From an uncultured Eubacteriales bacterium (GTDB lineage: Bacteria > Bacillota > Clostridia > Oscillospirales > RGIG7773), in assembly GCA_934541205.1 (NCBI GenBank), contig CAKTDK010000011.1, forward strand, positions 1 to 22,748: a stretch of DNA of 22,748 bases, in the 5' to 3' direction. The position numbers and the translations under genes were made by a program. Below the pieces are notes generated by a model. That model was not told the DNA's origin. It searched no databases and was given only the letters and a program-made list of their open reading frames with translations. Below, one piece after another: positions 6,648-13,941 of this stretch. The number at the start of each line of letters is the position of its first letter. Position 1 is the first letter of the stretch.

Positions 6648-7934
6648 ATGCAAATTCACGTTGTTGAATCGGGACAATCGCTCTACAGTATATCAAAAAG
6701 CTATGGTATATCAGTTGCTGAATTAGCATCTGCAAATCAAGTGGATCCTTCAAAAACACTTGTGATTGGCCAGGCGCTTGTGATTCCTATTACTGGTATG
6801 TATTATTTTGTAAGACCGGGAGATTCTTTTTATACTATAGGAAAAAAATTCAATATTAATCCGTTGTCGATTGCTCAGATAAACGCAATTAATTATTCAA
6901 GTCCGCTTCAAATAGGATTAAGACTGTATATTCCACCTGCATCAAAAACGTCTGTAGAAACAAACGCTTACGCAGAAGCAAGAAACGGAAAATTTACTGA
7001 TGCGGTTATTTCATCTGTTGTTGAAAATTCACCATTACTTACTTATATCGCTCCTTTCAGTTTTGAAGCAAGAACTGACGGAAGCTTGGCTTCTTTTGAT
7101 ATTTCTTCTGTAAAATCAGCAGCAGCCGGAAGTCAGGCAGTACTTATGATGGCAGTAACCAATTTGGAAAACGGACAATTTAGTGATGCGGTAGGAGAAA
7201 AAATTTTAAATGATAAAGCTGTTCAGGATGTTTTGCTTGATAATATTATAAAAACAGCAAAAGAATATGGTTTCAGAGATATTCATTTTGATTTCGAATA
7301 TTTGAAACCGGAAGACAGAGAAAATTACAATGAATTTTTAAGAAAAGCTGCAAAGCGTTTACATTCGGAAAATCTTTTAATATCTACTGCTCTTGCTCCA
7401 AAAACAAGTGCCTCTCAAACAGGAAGATGGTATACTGCGCACGATTATAAAGCTCACGGAGAAATAGTGGATTTTGTAGTTATTATGACTTATGAATGGG
7501 GATATAGCGCAGGTCCTCCCATGCCTGTATCGCCTATAGGACCAGTACGGCAGGTTTTAGAATATGCAAAAAGTGAAATTCCGGACAATAAAATAATGAT
7601 GGGACAAAATCTTTACGGATATGATTGGACATTGCCTTATATAAAAGGAGGAAATTATGCCAAAGCGTTAAGTCCTCAGGCTGCTATATCTGTAGCAAGA
7701 GAAAATAATACAAGTATAGAATATGATTATAAGGCTCAGGCTCCGTTTTTTAATTATTGGGATAAAGATGGTAAACAGCATATAGTTTGGTTTGAAGACG
7801 CAAGGTCTATTAACGCTAAGTTTGATTTGTTGAAAGAACTTAAGCTTAGAGGGATAAGTTATTGGAAACTTGGAATGTCGTTCCCGCAGAATTGGCTGCT
7901 TCTTGAAGACAGATTTAATATTATAAAAAAGTAA
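6648..7934 (+). CDS. sleL: Spore cortex-lytic N-acetylglucosaminidase, LysM-LysM-GH18 (SleL/YaaH type)
   Basis: This 428-aa protein has the domain order and length of Bacillus SleL/YaaH (about 430 aa). LysM 1 is ~2-46 (IHVVESGQSLYSISKSYG start), LysM 2 ~52-96 (YYFVRPGDSFYTIGKKF start) and a GH18 barrel ~108-428. The catalytic segment DIHFDFEYL places the acid Glu at 217, preceded by Asp215. There is no signal peptide, as expected for proteins deposited in the spore coat/cortex from the mother cell. The family cleaves cortex peptidoglycan fragments containing muramic-delta-lactam during germination. Start: GGAGGTG, 7 bases before ATG. It stands alone, with its own strong terminator. Its presence argues that the organism forms endospores. 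A vegetative role for the paralogous type (YdhD) is the alternative. Confidence 0.92.
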   Translation: MQIHVVESGQSLYSISKSYGISVAELASANQVDPSKTLVIGQALVIPITGMYYFVRPGDSFYTIGKKFNINPLSIAQINAINYSSPLQIGLRLYIPPASKTSVETNAYAEARNGKFTDAVISSVVENSPLLTYIAPFSFEARTDGSLASFDISSVKSAAAGSQAVLMMAVTNLENGQFSDAVGEKILNDKAVQDVLLDNIIKTAKEYGFRDIHFDFEYLKPEDRENYNEFLRKAAKRLHSENLLISTALAPKTSASQTGRWYTAHDYKAHGEIVDFVVIMTYEWGYSAGPPMPVSPIGPVRQVLEYAKSEIPDNKIMMGQNLYGYDWTLPYIKGGNYAKALSPQAAISVARENNTSIEYDYKAQAPFFNYWDKDGKQHIVWFEDARSINAKFDLLKELKLRGISYWKLGMSFPQNWLLLEDRFNIIKK

Positions 7935-7951
7935 TCAGTTTACTTTTTTAA

Positions 7952-7993
7952 AGCACTATAAAATGCTAAATAGCGTTTTATAGTGCTTTTTAT
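7952..7993 (+). terminator. Intrinsic terminator of sleL
   Basis: A 17-bp stem (AGCACTATAAAATGCTA with its complement at 7971-7987, one G-U pair) is followed directly by TTTTTAT. It begins 17 bases after the sleL stop codon. Confidence 0.88.
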
Positions 7994-8302
7994 GTATAGG
8001 ATAGAAAAGATAAAGATTTAATGAAAATAATTATTAATTTTTTATAGTATTACAGTAAATAATTTTATATTTTGTAGTTTCGTATATTTGTATAGTGAAT
8101 TTTATTTTCAAAAAAATAGAATAAGTACTTTAATTATGTAAAATTGCGATGATTTTGAAAGAAATAGGTAAAATTTTCAAAAAATAATTATAAACTTTTA
8201 TAATAATATTATAAGCGAGGTTATAATATTCACAAATTTTCTGAAAAATATCTTTGTGAAATAACGAAAAATAGTAAAAGAACTGAAATTAGTCAAGTTA
8301 TA
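7994..8302. other. AT-rich intergenic stretch without a recognised gene
   Basis: This lies between the sleL terminator and the promoter of the 75-aa gene. No frame has a ribosome site. An 8-bp inverted repeat (TTCACAAA at 8229-8236, TTTGTGAA at 8253-8260, 16-base loop) is the only structure noticed. It has no T-tract, so it is not a terminator, and it could be an operator or chance. Confidence 0.5.
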
Positions 8303-8331
8303 TTTACATACGTAAAATGTTTATCTATAAT
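8303..8331 (+). promoter_or_regulatory. Sigma-A promoter of the 75-aa gene
   Basis: TTTACA (8303-8308), a 17-base spacer, and TATAAT (8326-8331). It predicts a start near 8338, ~25 bases before the ATG. Confidence 0.72.
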
Positions 8332-8362
8332 GCATATATAAAATATAAAAAAGGAGATTAGT

Positions 8363-8590
8363 ATGATTTATAAAACGCTAATAAAAGAAGAAATAGTAGA
8401 AGGGGAAGTAAAGAAAGTATATGGAATAAAGTGTTATGATAAATTTTACAGTATTTCGTCTGATAAAGAATTTGTACAGAACATAGTTGATAAATTTAAT
8501 AGATTTAAAGTTCCTTATGAGATTTTTTTAGAATGTCTTTATGATGAAATTATTGACGAAGGATTTTTGATGTATAAGTATTTATTGTAA
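8363..8590 (+). CDS. Small 75-aa protein, DUF6514-like
   Basis: A 75-aa soluble protein. A charged N-terminal strand pair (MIYKTLIKEEIVEG...KKVYGIKCYD) is followed by YSISSDKEFVQNIVDKFN and a C-terminal acidic/aromatic helix (ECLYDEIIDEGFL). The layout 'short beta hairpin with YGI, then ISxDKE..V..LV..FN, then helix' matches what I recall of DUF6514, a family of short clostridial proteins without known function. The identification is tentative. It is certainly expressed as a separate gene: a good promoter (TTTACA-17-TATAAT), AAGGAG 6 bases before the ATG and a short terminator right after the stop. Neighbours (sleL, tRNA-Lys) are independent and give no clue. Confidence 0.75.
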   Translation: MIYKTLIKEEIVEGEVKKVYGIKCYDKFYSISSDKEFVQNIVDKFNRFKVPYEIFLECLYDEIIDEGFLMYKYLL

Positions 8591-8599
8591 GGAAAGAGA

Positions 8600-8621
8600 G
8601 CCGAGTTTATTCGGCCCTTTT
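8600..8621 (+). terminator. Short intrinsic terminator of the 75-aa gene
   Basis: A GCCGA/TCGGC stem with a 6-base loop is followed by CCTTTTA. It lies 9 bases after the stop codon. The stem and U-tract are short, so termination may be partial. Confidence 0.6.
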
Positions 8622-8679
8622 AAATAATTGGTTTTTATTAATTTATGATATATACTTTTTATATAATAAATATTAAAAA

Positions 8680-8699
8680 AAGTTGCCATAAAGTTGCCA
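8680..8699. repeat. Two 9-bp direct repeats AAGTTGCCA, 11-bp period
   Basis: AAGTTGCCA occurs at 8680-8688 and 8691-8699, about 120 bases beyond the 3' end of tRNA-Lys. It is GC-richer than the surroundings. It may be a decayed trace of an integrase gene end or protein site, or chance. Confidence 0.45.
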
Positions 8700-8767
8700 A
8701 GCATTTTAAAAAATACGTGAAAATATGGAGAAAAGCTCCTAAATATTTACAAAAAGATAAAAAAATA

Positions 8768-8815
8768 AATCCTTTATAAACGGCTTGGAATAGCCATTTA
8801 TAAGGGATTTTATTT
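8768..8815 (-). terminator. Terminator of tRNA-Lys
   Basis: An 18-bp stem (arms 8768-8785 and 8792-8809, with a few G-U pairs) closes a 6-base loop. On the minus strand it is followed by TTATTTTTTTATC. It sits immediately after the CCA end of the tRNA gene. Confidence 0.85.
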
Positions 8816-8891
8816 TGGTGGGTCATCAGGGACTCGAACCCTGGGCACCCTGATTAAGAGTCAGGTGCTCTACCAACTGAGCTAATAACCC
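8816..8891 (-). tRNA. tRNA-Lys (anticodon CUU)
   Basis: A 76-base cloverleaf with encoded CCA. Acceptor GGGTTAT pairs with ATGACCC (one G-U), discriminator A, D arm GCTC/GAGC with AGTTGGTA loop, anticodon arm CCTGA/TCAGG with loop CTCTTAA giving anticodon CTT (reads AAG, Lys), short variable loop, T arm CAGGG/CCCTG with TTCGAGT loop. It is a single gene with its own near-consensus promoter and terminator, not part of a tRNA cluster. Confidence 0.97.
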
Positions 8892-8910
8892 TTGTCTAAA
8901 CGACTTATAT

Positions 8911-8939
8911 AGTATATCAAACCATAATTATTATGTCAA
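8911..8939 (-). promoter_or_regulatory. Sigma-A promoter of tRNA-Lys
   Basis: On the minus strand, TTGACA (8939-8934), an exact 17-base spacer and TATACT (8916-8911). Transcription would begin about 8904, ~12 bases before the mature tRNA 5' end at 8891. Confidence 0.88.
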
Positions 8940-8983
8940 GAAAAAATTTATATAAAATGTGTACTTTACGAAAAATCTTTTTT

Positions 8984-9063
8984 AAAAAATTCCTGCCATT
9001 TTGTTTGAAAATTTTTATTTTAATAAATGTTTTTCTTGTTTTTCAAAATGACAGGAATTTTTT
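8984..9063 (-). terminator. Terminator of the sodium symporter gene (long-loop hairpin)
   Basis: Arms 8986-9003 and 9044-9061 are complementary over 18 bases (core ATTCCTGCCATTTTG, one G-U on the minus strand), separated by a 40-base AT-rich loop. A TTTTTT run follows on the minus strand. It begins 5 bases after the symporter stop. The loop is unusually long for an intrinsic terminator. Confidence 0.7.
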
Positions 9064-9067
9064 AATT

Positions 9068-10408
9068 TTAAAGTTTTATAAATAAGGAACTTACAAGTAT
9101 TGCAATTAAAAGCCAAGGCGCTATATATTTAATCATGACATTAAAAAGCTTTTCTCTTTTAAATTTAGAAGAAATTTTTACTTCATCGGAGATAGTTTTT
9201 CTTCCGATGATAAAAGCAACAAAAATACATGAAAGAAAAGCTACTATAGGCATCAAAATACTGTTGCTTATGTAATCAAAAAAGTCAAGTATAGTCATAC
9301 CAGGCAAAGGATTAAATCCGCTCCAGATTCCGAATCCTAGTGAAGAAGGAAGCGCAAATATTATGCAGTAAATTAGAACTATAATACAGGAAGTAACTCT
9401 TTTAGTTTTAAATTTATCTTGCACTATTGAAACAACGGTTTCCATAAGTGAAATAGATGAAGTCAGCGCGGCAAAAAGGACGAGAATAAAAAACACTGTT
9501 CCGATTATGCTTCCAAGAGACATTGATTCAAAAATTTTGGGCATGGTAACAAACATAAGGCTGGGGCCTTGCTGCAAAGCTTCTTGATTTCCTCCGGAAA
9601 ATACAAAAACTGCCGGAACTATCATAAGTCCTGCTAAAAATGCTACTACAGTATCAAATATTTCAATTTGTTTGACAGATTTCTCTATATCATTTTCTTT
9701 TTTCATATAAGAACCGTAAGTTATCATAATTCCCATAGCAAGAGAAGTTGAATAAAACATTTGACCTAAAGCCGCTAAAATTGTTTTTACGGAAAAGTCT
9801 TTTAAATTTGGTTTTAAGTAATATTTAACCCCTTCCATAGCGCCTGGAAGAGTTAAGGAATAAACGGTTATAAATATTATTAGCAAAAGCAGTGCAGGCA
9901 TCATTATTTTATTTGCCTTTTCAATACCGTTTTTTACACCTATAATTATTATTAAAAATGTTGCGGCAATAAATAATAAAAGCCAAACAATAGGTTCAAT
10001 GGGCTTTGATATAAAATCCGTAAAAAAATTGTCGGAAACAGCATTTGTATGACCGCCTGACAAATAAGTTACAATATATTTTATTACCCAGCCGCCTATT
10101 ACGCAGTAGTAAGGGAGTATTATTACAGGAACAACAGATGTTATAATTCCTATAAAAGAAAATCGTTTATCTAAAGTTTTATATGCATTTACAGCGCTTT
10201 GTCCTGTTTTTCTCCCTATTGCTATTTCAGATACCATTATAGTAAAACCGAAAGTCAGGACCAGCAAAACATAAATTATTAAAAACATTCCGCCTCCGAA
10301 TTTTGCGGCAAGATAAGGAAATCTCCATATATTGCCAAGTCCGACGGCAGACCCCGCAGCAGCGAGAACAAATCCCAGACGATTTGAAAAATTACTTCGT
10401 TTCTCCAT
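9068..10408 (-). CDS. Sodium-dependent amino-acid transporter (NSS/LeuT family)
   Basis: A 446-aa polytopic membrane protein of the neurotransmitter:sodium symporter family. The hallmark first helix is intact: LGFVLAAAGSAVGLGNIWRF (11-30), followed by PY and then FGGGMFLIIY. This segment supplies sodium and substrate contacts where TM1 unwinds. About eleven hydrophobic segments can be counted, typical of short bacterial members such as MhsT/Tyt1, rather than the twelve of LeuT. A serine-rich LTSSISLMETVVS stretch (~314-326) corresponds to TM8 with further sodium ligands. It likely imports an amino acid with Na+; the specific one is unknown. It starts at an ATG with GAGGT upstream and is transcribed from a consensus promoter that is divergent from, and overlapping with, that of an aminotransferase operon, which suggests linked amino-acid use. 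Confidence 0.93.
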   Translation of the reverse strand: MEKRSNFSNRLGFVLAAAGSAVGLGNIWRFPYLAAKFGGGMFLIIYVLLVLTFGFTIMVSEIAIGRKTGQSAVNAYKTLDKRFSFIGIITSVVPVIILPYYCVIGGWVIKYIVTYLSGGHTNAVSDNFFTDFISKPIEPIVWLLLFIAATFLIIIIGVKNGIEKANKIMMPALLLLIIFITVYSLTLPGAMEGVKYYLKPNLKDFSVKTILAALGQMFYSTSLAMGIMITYGSYMKKENDIEKSVKQIEIFDTVVAFLAGLMIVPAVFVFSGGNQEALQQGPSLMFVTMPKIFESMSLGSIIGTVFFILVLFAALTSSISLMETVVSIVQDKFKTKRVTSCIIVLIYCIIFALPSSLGFGIWSGFNPLPGMTILDFFDYISNSILMPIVAFLSCIFVAFIIGRKTISDEVKISSKFKREKLFNVMIKYIAPWLLIAILVSSLFIKL

Positions 10409-10444
10409 TTTTATACCTCAACTCTATATTATATAATAATAGAT

Positions 10445-10474
10445 ATTATACTTTTTTCGGGACACTATTGTCAA
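10445..10474 (-). promoter_or_regulatory. Sigma-A promoter of the symporter gene
   Basis: On the minus strand, TTGACA (10474-10469), an 18-base spacer and TATAAT (10450-10445). Its -35 overlaps that of the divergent aminotransferase promoter. Confidence 0.8.
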
Positions 10475-10496
10475 TAACAAATCATTGTGTTATGAT
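10468..10496 (+). promoter_or_regulatory. Sigma-A promoter of the aminotransferase-trpS operon
   Basis: TTGTCA (10468-10473), a 17-base spacer and TATGAT (10491-10496). The -35 lies in the palindromic TTGTCAA/TTGACAA shared with the divergent symporter promoter, so polymerase cannot bind both at once. Confidence 0.7.
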
Positions 10497-10537
10497 AAAG
10501 AATAGATATTTTTGTATATTTAAGGAGAATTTATAAA

Positions 10538-11728
10538 ATGAACTATGTATTTTCAGATAAAATTACACCGTTAAAACCATCGGCAATTCGTGAAATTTTT
10601 AAAGTAGCTCAGGATCCTTCTGTAATAACTCTTGCGGCGGGAAATCCGGCAGGGGAGTCGTTTCCTATAGAAAAGCTTAAAGAATTGTCAAATGAGATTT
10701 ATGAAACTATGGGTATTCCGGCGCTTCAATACGGAATGACAGAGGGTTATACTCCTTTAAGAGAAAAAGTAAAATCAAGACTTTCCACAAACTTTTCTAT
10801 AGGAAATGATTATGATGATGTTATAATTACTTCTGGCGGCCAGCAAGGACTTGATCTTGCGTGCAAGGTTTTTTGCAACGAACATGATACTGTTTTGTGT
10901 GAAAATCCAAGCTTTATAGGAGCGTTAAACGCTTTTCGAGCATATAATGTTAATTTGGTCGGAATTGATATGGATGATGAAGGAATTGACATTGCAAAGC
11001 TGGAAAGTACTTTAAAGACTGTTTCCAATGTTAAAATTCTTTATCTTATTCCTACGTTTCAAAATCCAAGTGGAAAGTGTATGTCTTTAAAACGCCGTTT
11101 GGATGTGCTTGAATTATGCAAAAAATATAATGTTATAATCGTTGAAGATAACCCCTATGGAGAACTTCGTTTTAAAGGAGAGGATATTCCGACTATAAAA
11201 TCATTTGATACCGAAGGAAGAGTGATTTACAGCGGCTCTTTTTCAAAAATTTTATCTGCCGGAATGCGTGTAGGGTTTGTATGCGCTCATAAGGATATAA
11301 CTTCAAAGATAGTGGTTGCAAAACAGGTTAACGATGTTCATACCAATATGTTTTTCCAGGTGCTTGTTGATAAGTTTATAGAAAAATACGGACTTGACGA
11401 ACATATTGCATTTTTAAGAGATTTGTACAGGGAAAAATGTGATTTAATGCTGTCTTGTCTTGATGAGAAAATGGATAAGAGAGTAAAATATACGCGTCCT
11501 GAGGGAGGACTTTTTATCTGGTGTACCTTGCCGAAAGAGTATGACAGCGCGGAATTTGCTAAAATTGCAGTAAATAAAAAAGTGGCAGTAGTTCCGGGGA
11601 ATACATTTTTAGCTGATGAAAATGCAATAAGCAGCAGTTTCAGAATAAATTATTCTACTCCCACAAATGAAAATATTGTAAAAGGAATAGATATCTTGTC
11701 ACAGGTAATATCAGAGTATTTAAAGTAA
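10538..11728 (+). CDS. PLP-dependent aminotransferase (class I, fold type I; LysN/ARO8-like)
   Basis: A 396-aa cytosolic enzyme of the class I/II aminotransferase family, in the branch related to 2-aminoadipate/aromatic aminotransferases and to the C-terminal domain of MocR regulators, but without the HTH domain. Visible features: substrate-side LAAGNPAGESFP (32-43), LQYGMTEGYTPLRE (63-76), TSGGQQGLDL (98-107, phosphate loop), FQNPSGK (174-180), VEDNPYGEL with Asp204 for the pyridine nitrogen and Tyr207, and SGSFSK with Lys237 as the Schiff-base lysine. A conserved Arg (SSFRINYS) near the C-terminus binds the substrate carboxylate. It starts with AAGGAG upstream. It is the first gene of an operon with trpS 12 bases downstream. 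The divergent amino-acid symporter suggests a role in amino-acid catabolism or balance; the true substrate is not evident. Confidence 0.93.
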   Translation: MNYVFSDKITPLKPSAIREIFKVAQDPSVITLAAGNPAGESFPIEKLKELSNEIYETMGIPALQYGMTEGYTPLREKVKSRLSTNFSIGNDYDDVIITSGGQQGLDLACKVFCNEHDTVLCENPSFIGALNAFRAYNVNLVGIDMDDEGIDIAKLESTLKTVSNVKILYLIPTFQNPSGKCMSLKRRLDVLELCKKYNVIIVEDNPYGELRFKGEDIPTIKSFDTEGRVIYSGSFSKILSAGMRVGFVCAHKDITSKIVVAKQVNDVHTNMFFQVLVDKFIEKYGLDEHIAFLRDLYREKCDLMLSCLDEKMDKRVKYTRPEGGLFIWCTLPKEYDSAEFAKIAVNKKVAVVPGNTFLADENAISSSFRINYSTPTNENIVKGIDILSQVISEYLK

Positions 11729-11740
11729 GGAGAGAGAATA

Positions 11741-12748
11741 ATGAGCGATATAAATAAAAAAGTAGTATTTTCGGGAATTCAGCCTTCGGGTGAGCCTACC
11801 TTGGGAAATTATCTGGGTGCTTTGAAAAACTGGGTTTTGATGCAGGATGAATATGAGTGCTTTTACAGTATTGTAGATCTTCATTCAATTACAGTAAGGC
11901 AGGATCCGGTTATTTTAAGGTCACAGATAAAAAAATTTATGGCATTGTTTCTTGCTATTGGGTTAAAACCTGAAAAATGCACTCTTTTTTGTCAAAGCCA
12001 TGTTCATACTCATGCAGAGCTTGCTTGGATACTTGATTGTTATACTATGTTTGGGGAGCTTTCCAGAATGACTCAGTTTAAGGATAAATCTTCAAAGCAT
12101 TCGGATAATATAAATGCAGGCCTTTTTACTTATCCTTCTTTAATGGCTGCGGATATACTTTTGTATCAAGCCGATGAAGTCCCTGTAGGAATTGATCAGA
12201 AACAGCATATAGAGCTTGCAAGAAATGTTGCGGTACGATTTAACGGAATTTATGGGGATACCTTTAAAATTCCGGAGGGTGTTATACCTAAAACTTCTGC
12301 AAAAATAAATTCTCTTGCAGATCCTACGAAAAAAATGTCTAAATCAGATGAAAATGTAAATTCATATATTTTACTTCTTGATAAACCGGATGATATAATA
12401 AGAAAATTTAAAAGGGCTGTTACAGATTCCGAAGCTGTAATAAGATATTCACCTGATAAACCCGGAATTTCAAATCTTATGAATATATACAGTGCGGTTA
12501 CTCATAAAACTCATGATGAAATAGAAAAAGAATTTGATGGAAAAGGTTACGGCGATTTTAAGCTTGCAGTGGGAGAAGCGGTTTCGGATATGCTTAAACC
12601 TATACAAGATGAATATAAGAAACTTTTGGATGATAAGACTTATCTTGAAAAAATTTATGCTGAAGGAGCGCAAAAGGCTCTATATGTTTCTTCAAAAACT
12701 CTTAATAAAGTTTATAAAAAAGTGGGATTTATAAAAAAAGCCTTTTAA
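11741..12748 (+). CDS. trpS: Tryptophan--tRNA ligase
   Basis: 335 aa, the normal length for a bacterial TrpRS, a class Ic aminoacyl-tRNA synthetase that charges tRNA-Trp in the cytosol. The opening FSGIQPSGEPTLGNYLGA (10-27) holds the HIGH-equivalent TLGN. The second signature KMSKS is at 198-202 in DPTKKMSKSDEN. The middle has the tryptophan-pocket elements YPSLMAADILLY and GIDQKQHIELAR. AAGGAGAGAG precedes the ATG. It is co-transcribed with the upstream aminotransferase and the downstream sugar-phosphate transferase (15-base gap). No T-box leader is seen, in contrast to many Firmicute trpS genes, so its level would follow the aminotransferase promoter. Confidence 0.97.
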   Translation: MSDINKKVVFSGIQPSGEPTLGNYLGALKNWVLMQDEYECFYSIVDLHSITVRQDPVILRSQIKKFMALFLAIGLKPEKCTLFCQSHVHTHAELAWILDCYTMFGELSRMTQFKDKSSKHSDNINAGLFTYPSLMAADILLYQADEVPVGIDQKQHIELARNVAVRFNGIYGDTFKIPEGVIPKTSAKINSLADPTKKMSKSDENVNSYILLLDKPDDIIRKFKRAVTDSEAVIRYSPDKPGISNLMNIYSAVTHKTHDEIEKEFDGKGYGDFKLAVGEAVSDMLKPIQDEYKKLLDDKTYLEKIYAEGAQKALYVSSKTLNKVYKKVGFIKKAF

Positions 12749-12763
12749 AAAAGGAGGAATTAT

Positions 12764-13918
12764 ATGAATTCATGGTTTAATTTTTTAGACAGTATTCCTG
12801 TTTATTTGAGAATTATAATGTCTTTTGGACTTAGCGGAATTATATGTTTTTGCTCAACTCCTTTGGTGAAGGCGTTTGCTTATAAAGTCGGAGCTATAGA
12901 CGTTCCTAAAGATAACAGAAGAATGCATAAAAAGCCTATTCCAAGACTTGGTGGTCTTGCAATGTTTACAGGTTTTTTAATAAGTGTTTTGCTGTTTATT
13001 CCTCTTAAAAGTGAAATAAGAGGTATACTTTTCGGAGTAATAATAATTGTAGTTTTAGGAATTATTGATGATGTTATGGCGCTTGGGGCAAAGCTGAAAT
13101 TTGTCGTTCAGATTTTTGCGGCTCTTGTTCCCGTGCTTTTGGGTGTAAGAATTGAACATCTTCCGAATTTTAATCCTTTCAGCAATGATTTATATATTAC
13201 TTTTCCGAACTGGATTTCCATACCTTTAACGGTTTTATGGATAGTTGGAATTACAAATGCGGTAAATCTTATTGACGGATTGGACGGACTTGCTGCTGGA
13301 GTATCGTCTATCGCTTCTTTTACCCTTTTGATTTTTACCTTTTTAGTACCTTCATCACTTAATATGTCTCTTTTAATAGCGGCTCTTGCGGGTTGCTGTA
13401 TTGGATTTTTGCCATATAATTTTAATCCGGCAAAAATGTTTATGGGAGATACTGGAGCTACGTTTTTAGGTTATATATTGGCAATAGTATCTGTTCAGGG
13501 ACTTTTTAAATGGTATACGATTATATCTTTTGCTGTTCCGTTTCTTGTTCTTGGACTTCCTATTTTTGATACTCTTTACGCTATGCTCAGAAGAATTTTA
13601 TCAGGACGTTCTCCTATGAGTGCGGATAGAGGACATTTGCATCACAGACTGATTGATATGGGATTTTCTCAAAAGCAGGCTGTCGCAATTTTATATTCTA
13701 TAAGCGGTCTTTTGGGATTATCTGCAGTTCTTCTAACAAATGCAGGGCCTTATAAAGTTTTATTTATGATTTTAATATGTGTTGCAGTATTTTTTATAAG
13801 CGTGAAATTTATTAATATATTAAAATCGAGAAAAAACAGTGAAGATAATTCTGATGTTGATCAGGATACTCATGAATTTGAAATTATAAAAGACGATAAA
13901 GACGAAGAAGATAAATGA
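12764..13918 (+). CDS. Polyprenyl-phosphate N-acetylhexosamine-1-phosphate transferase (TagO/WecA type)
   Basis: A 384-aa integral membrane enzyme of the MraY/WecA (GT4) family, which moves a sugar-1-phosphate (usually GlcNAc-1-P from UDP-GlcNAc) onto undecaprenyl phosphate, starting teichoic-acid or other wall-polymer synthesis. Motifs: RMHKKPIPRLGG (53-64), Asp-Asp 102-103 in IIDDVMALGAK for Mg2+, NLIDGLDGLAAG (168-179), MGDTGATFLG (227-236) and ADRGHLHHRLIDMG (287-300), the last distinguishing WecA/TagO from MraY. About ten or eleven TM segments fit the fold. The acidic C-terminal tail (~355-384, Asp/Glu-rich) is cytosolic. AAGGAGG lies before the ATG. It sits between trpS and a two-TM helical protein in the same operon. 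Confidence 0.93.
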   Translation: MNSWFNFLDSIPVYLRIIMSFGLSGIICFCSTPLVKAFAYKVGAIDVPKDNRRMHKKPIPRLGGLAMFTGFLISVLLFIPLKSEIRGILFGVIIIVVLGIIDDVMALGAKLKFVVQIFAALVPVLLGVRIEHLPNFNPFSNDLYITFPNWISIPLTVLWIVGITNAVNLIDGLDGLAAGVSSIASFTLLIFTFLVPSSLNMSLLIAALAGCCIGFLPYNFNPAKMFMGDTGATFLGYILAIVSVQGLFKWYTIISFAVPFLVLGLPIFDTLYAMLRRILSGRSPMSADRGHLHHRLIDMGFSQKQAVAILYSISGLLGLSAVLLTNAGPYKVLFMILICVAVFFISVKFINILKSRKNSEDNSDVDQDTHEFEIIKDDKDEEDK

Positions 13919-13941
13919 TTATGTTTTGATTGGAGAAAAGT

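Noticed and set aside
8225..8262. Terminator or riboswitch at the TTCACAAA/TTTGTGAA repeat
   Set aside because: An 8-bp stem with a 16-base loop and no T-tract; no known riboswitch motif. Could be chance in AT-rich DNA.
13930..13941. TTG at 13930 as start of the two-TM protein
   Set aside because: The TTG overlaps the GGAG that serves the ATG at 13942 and has no ribosome site itself.
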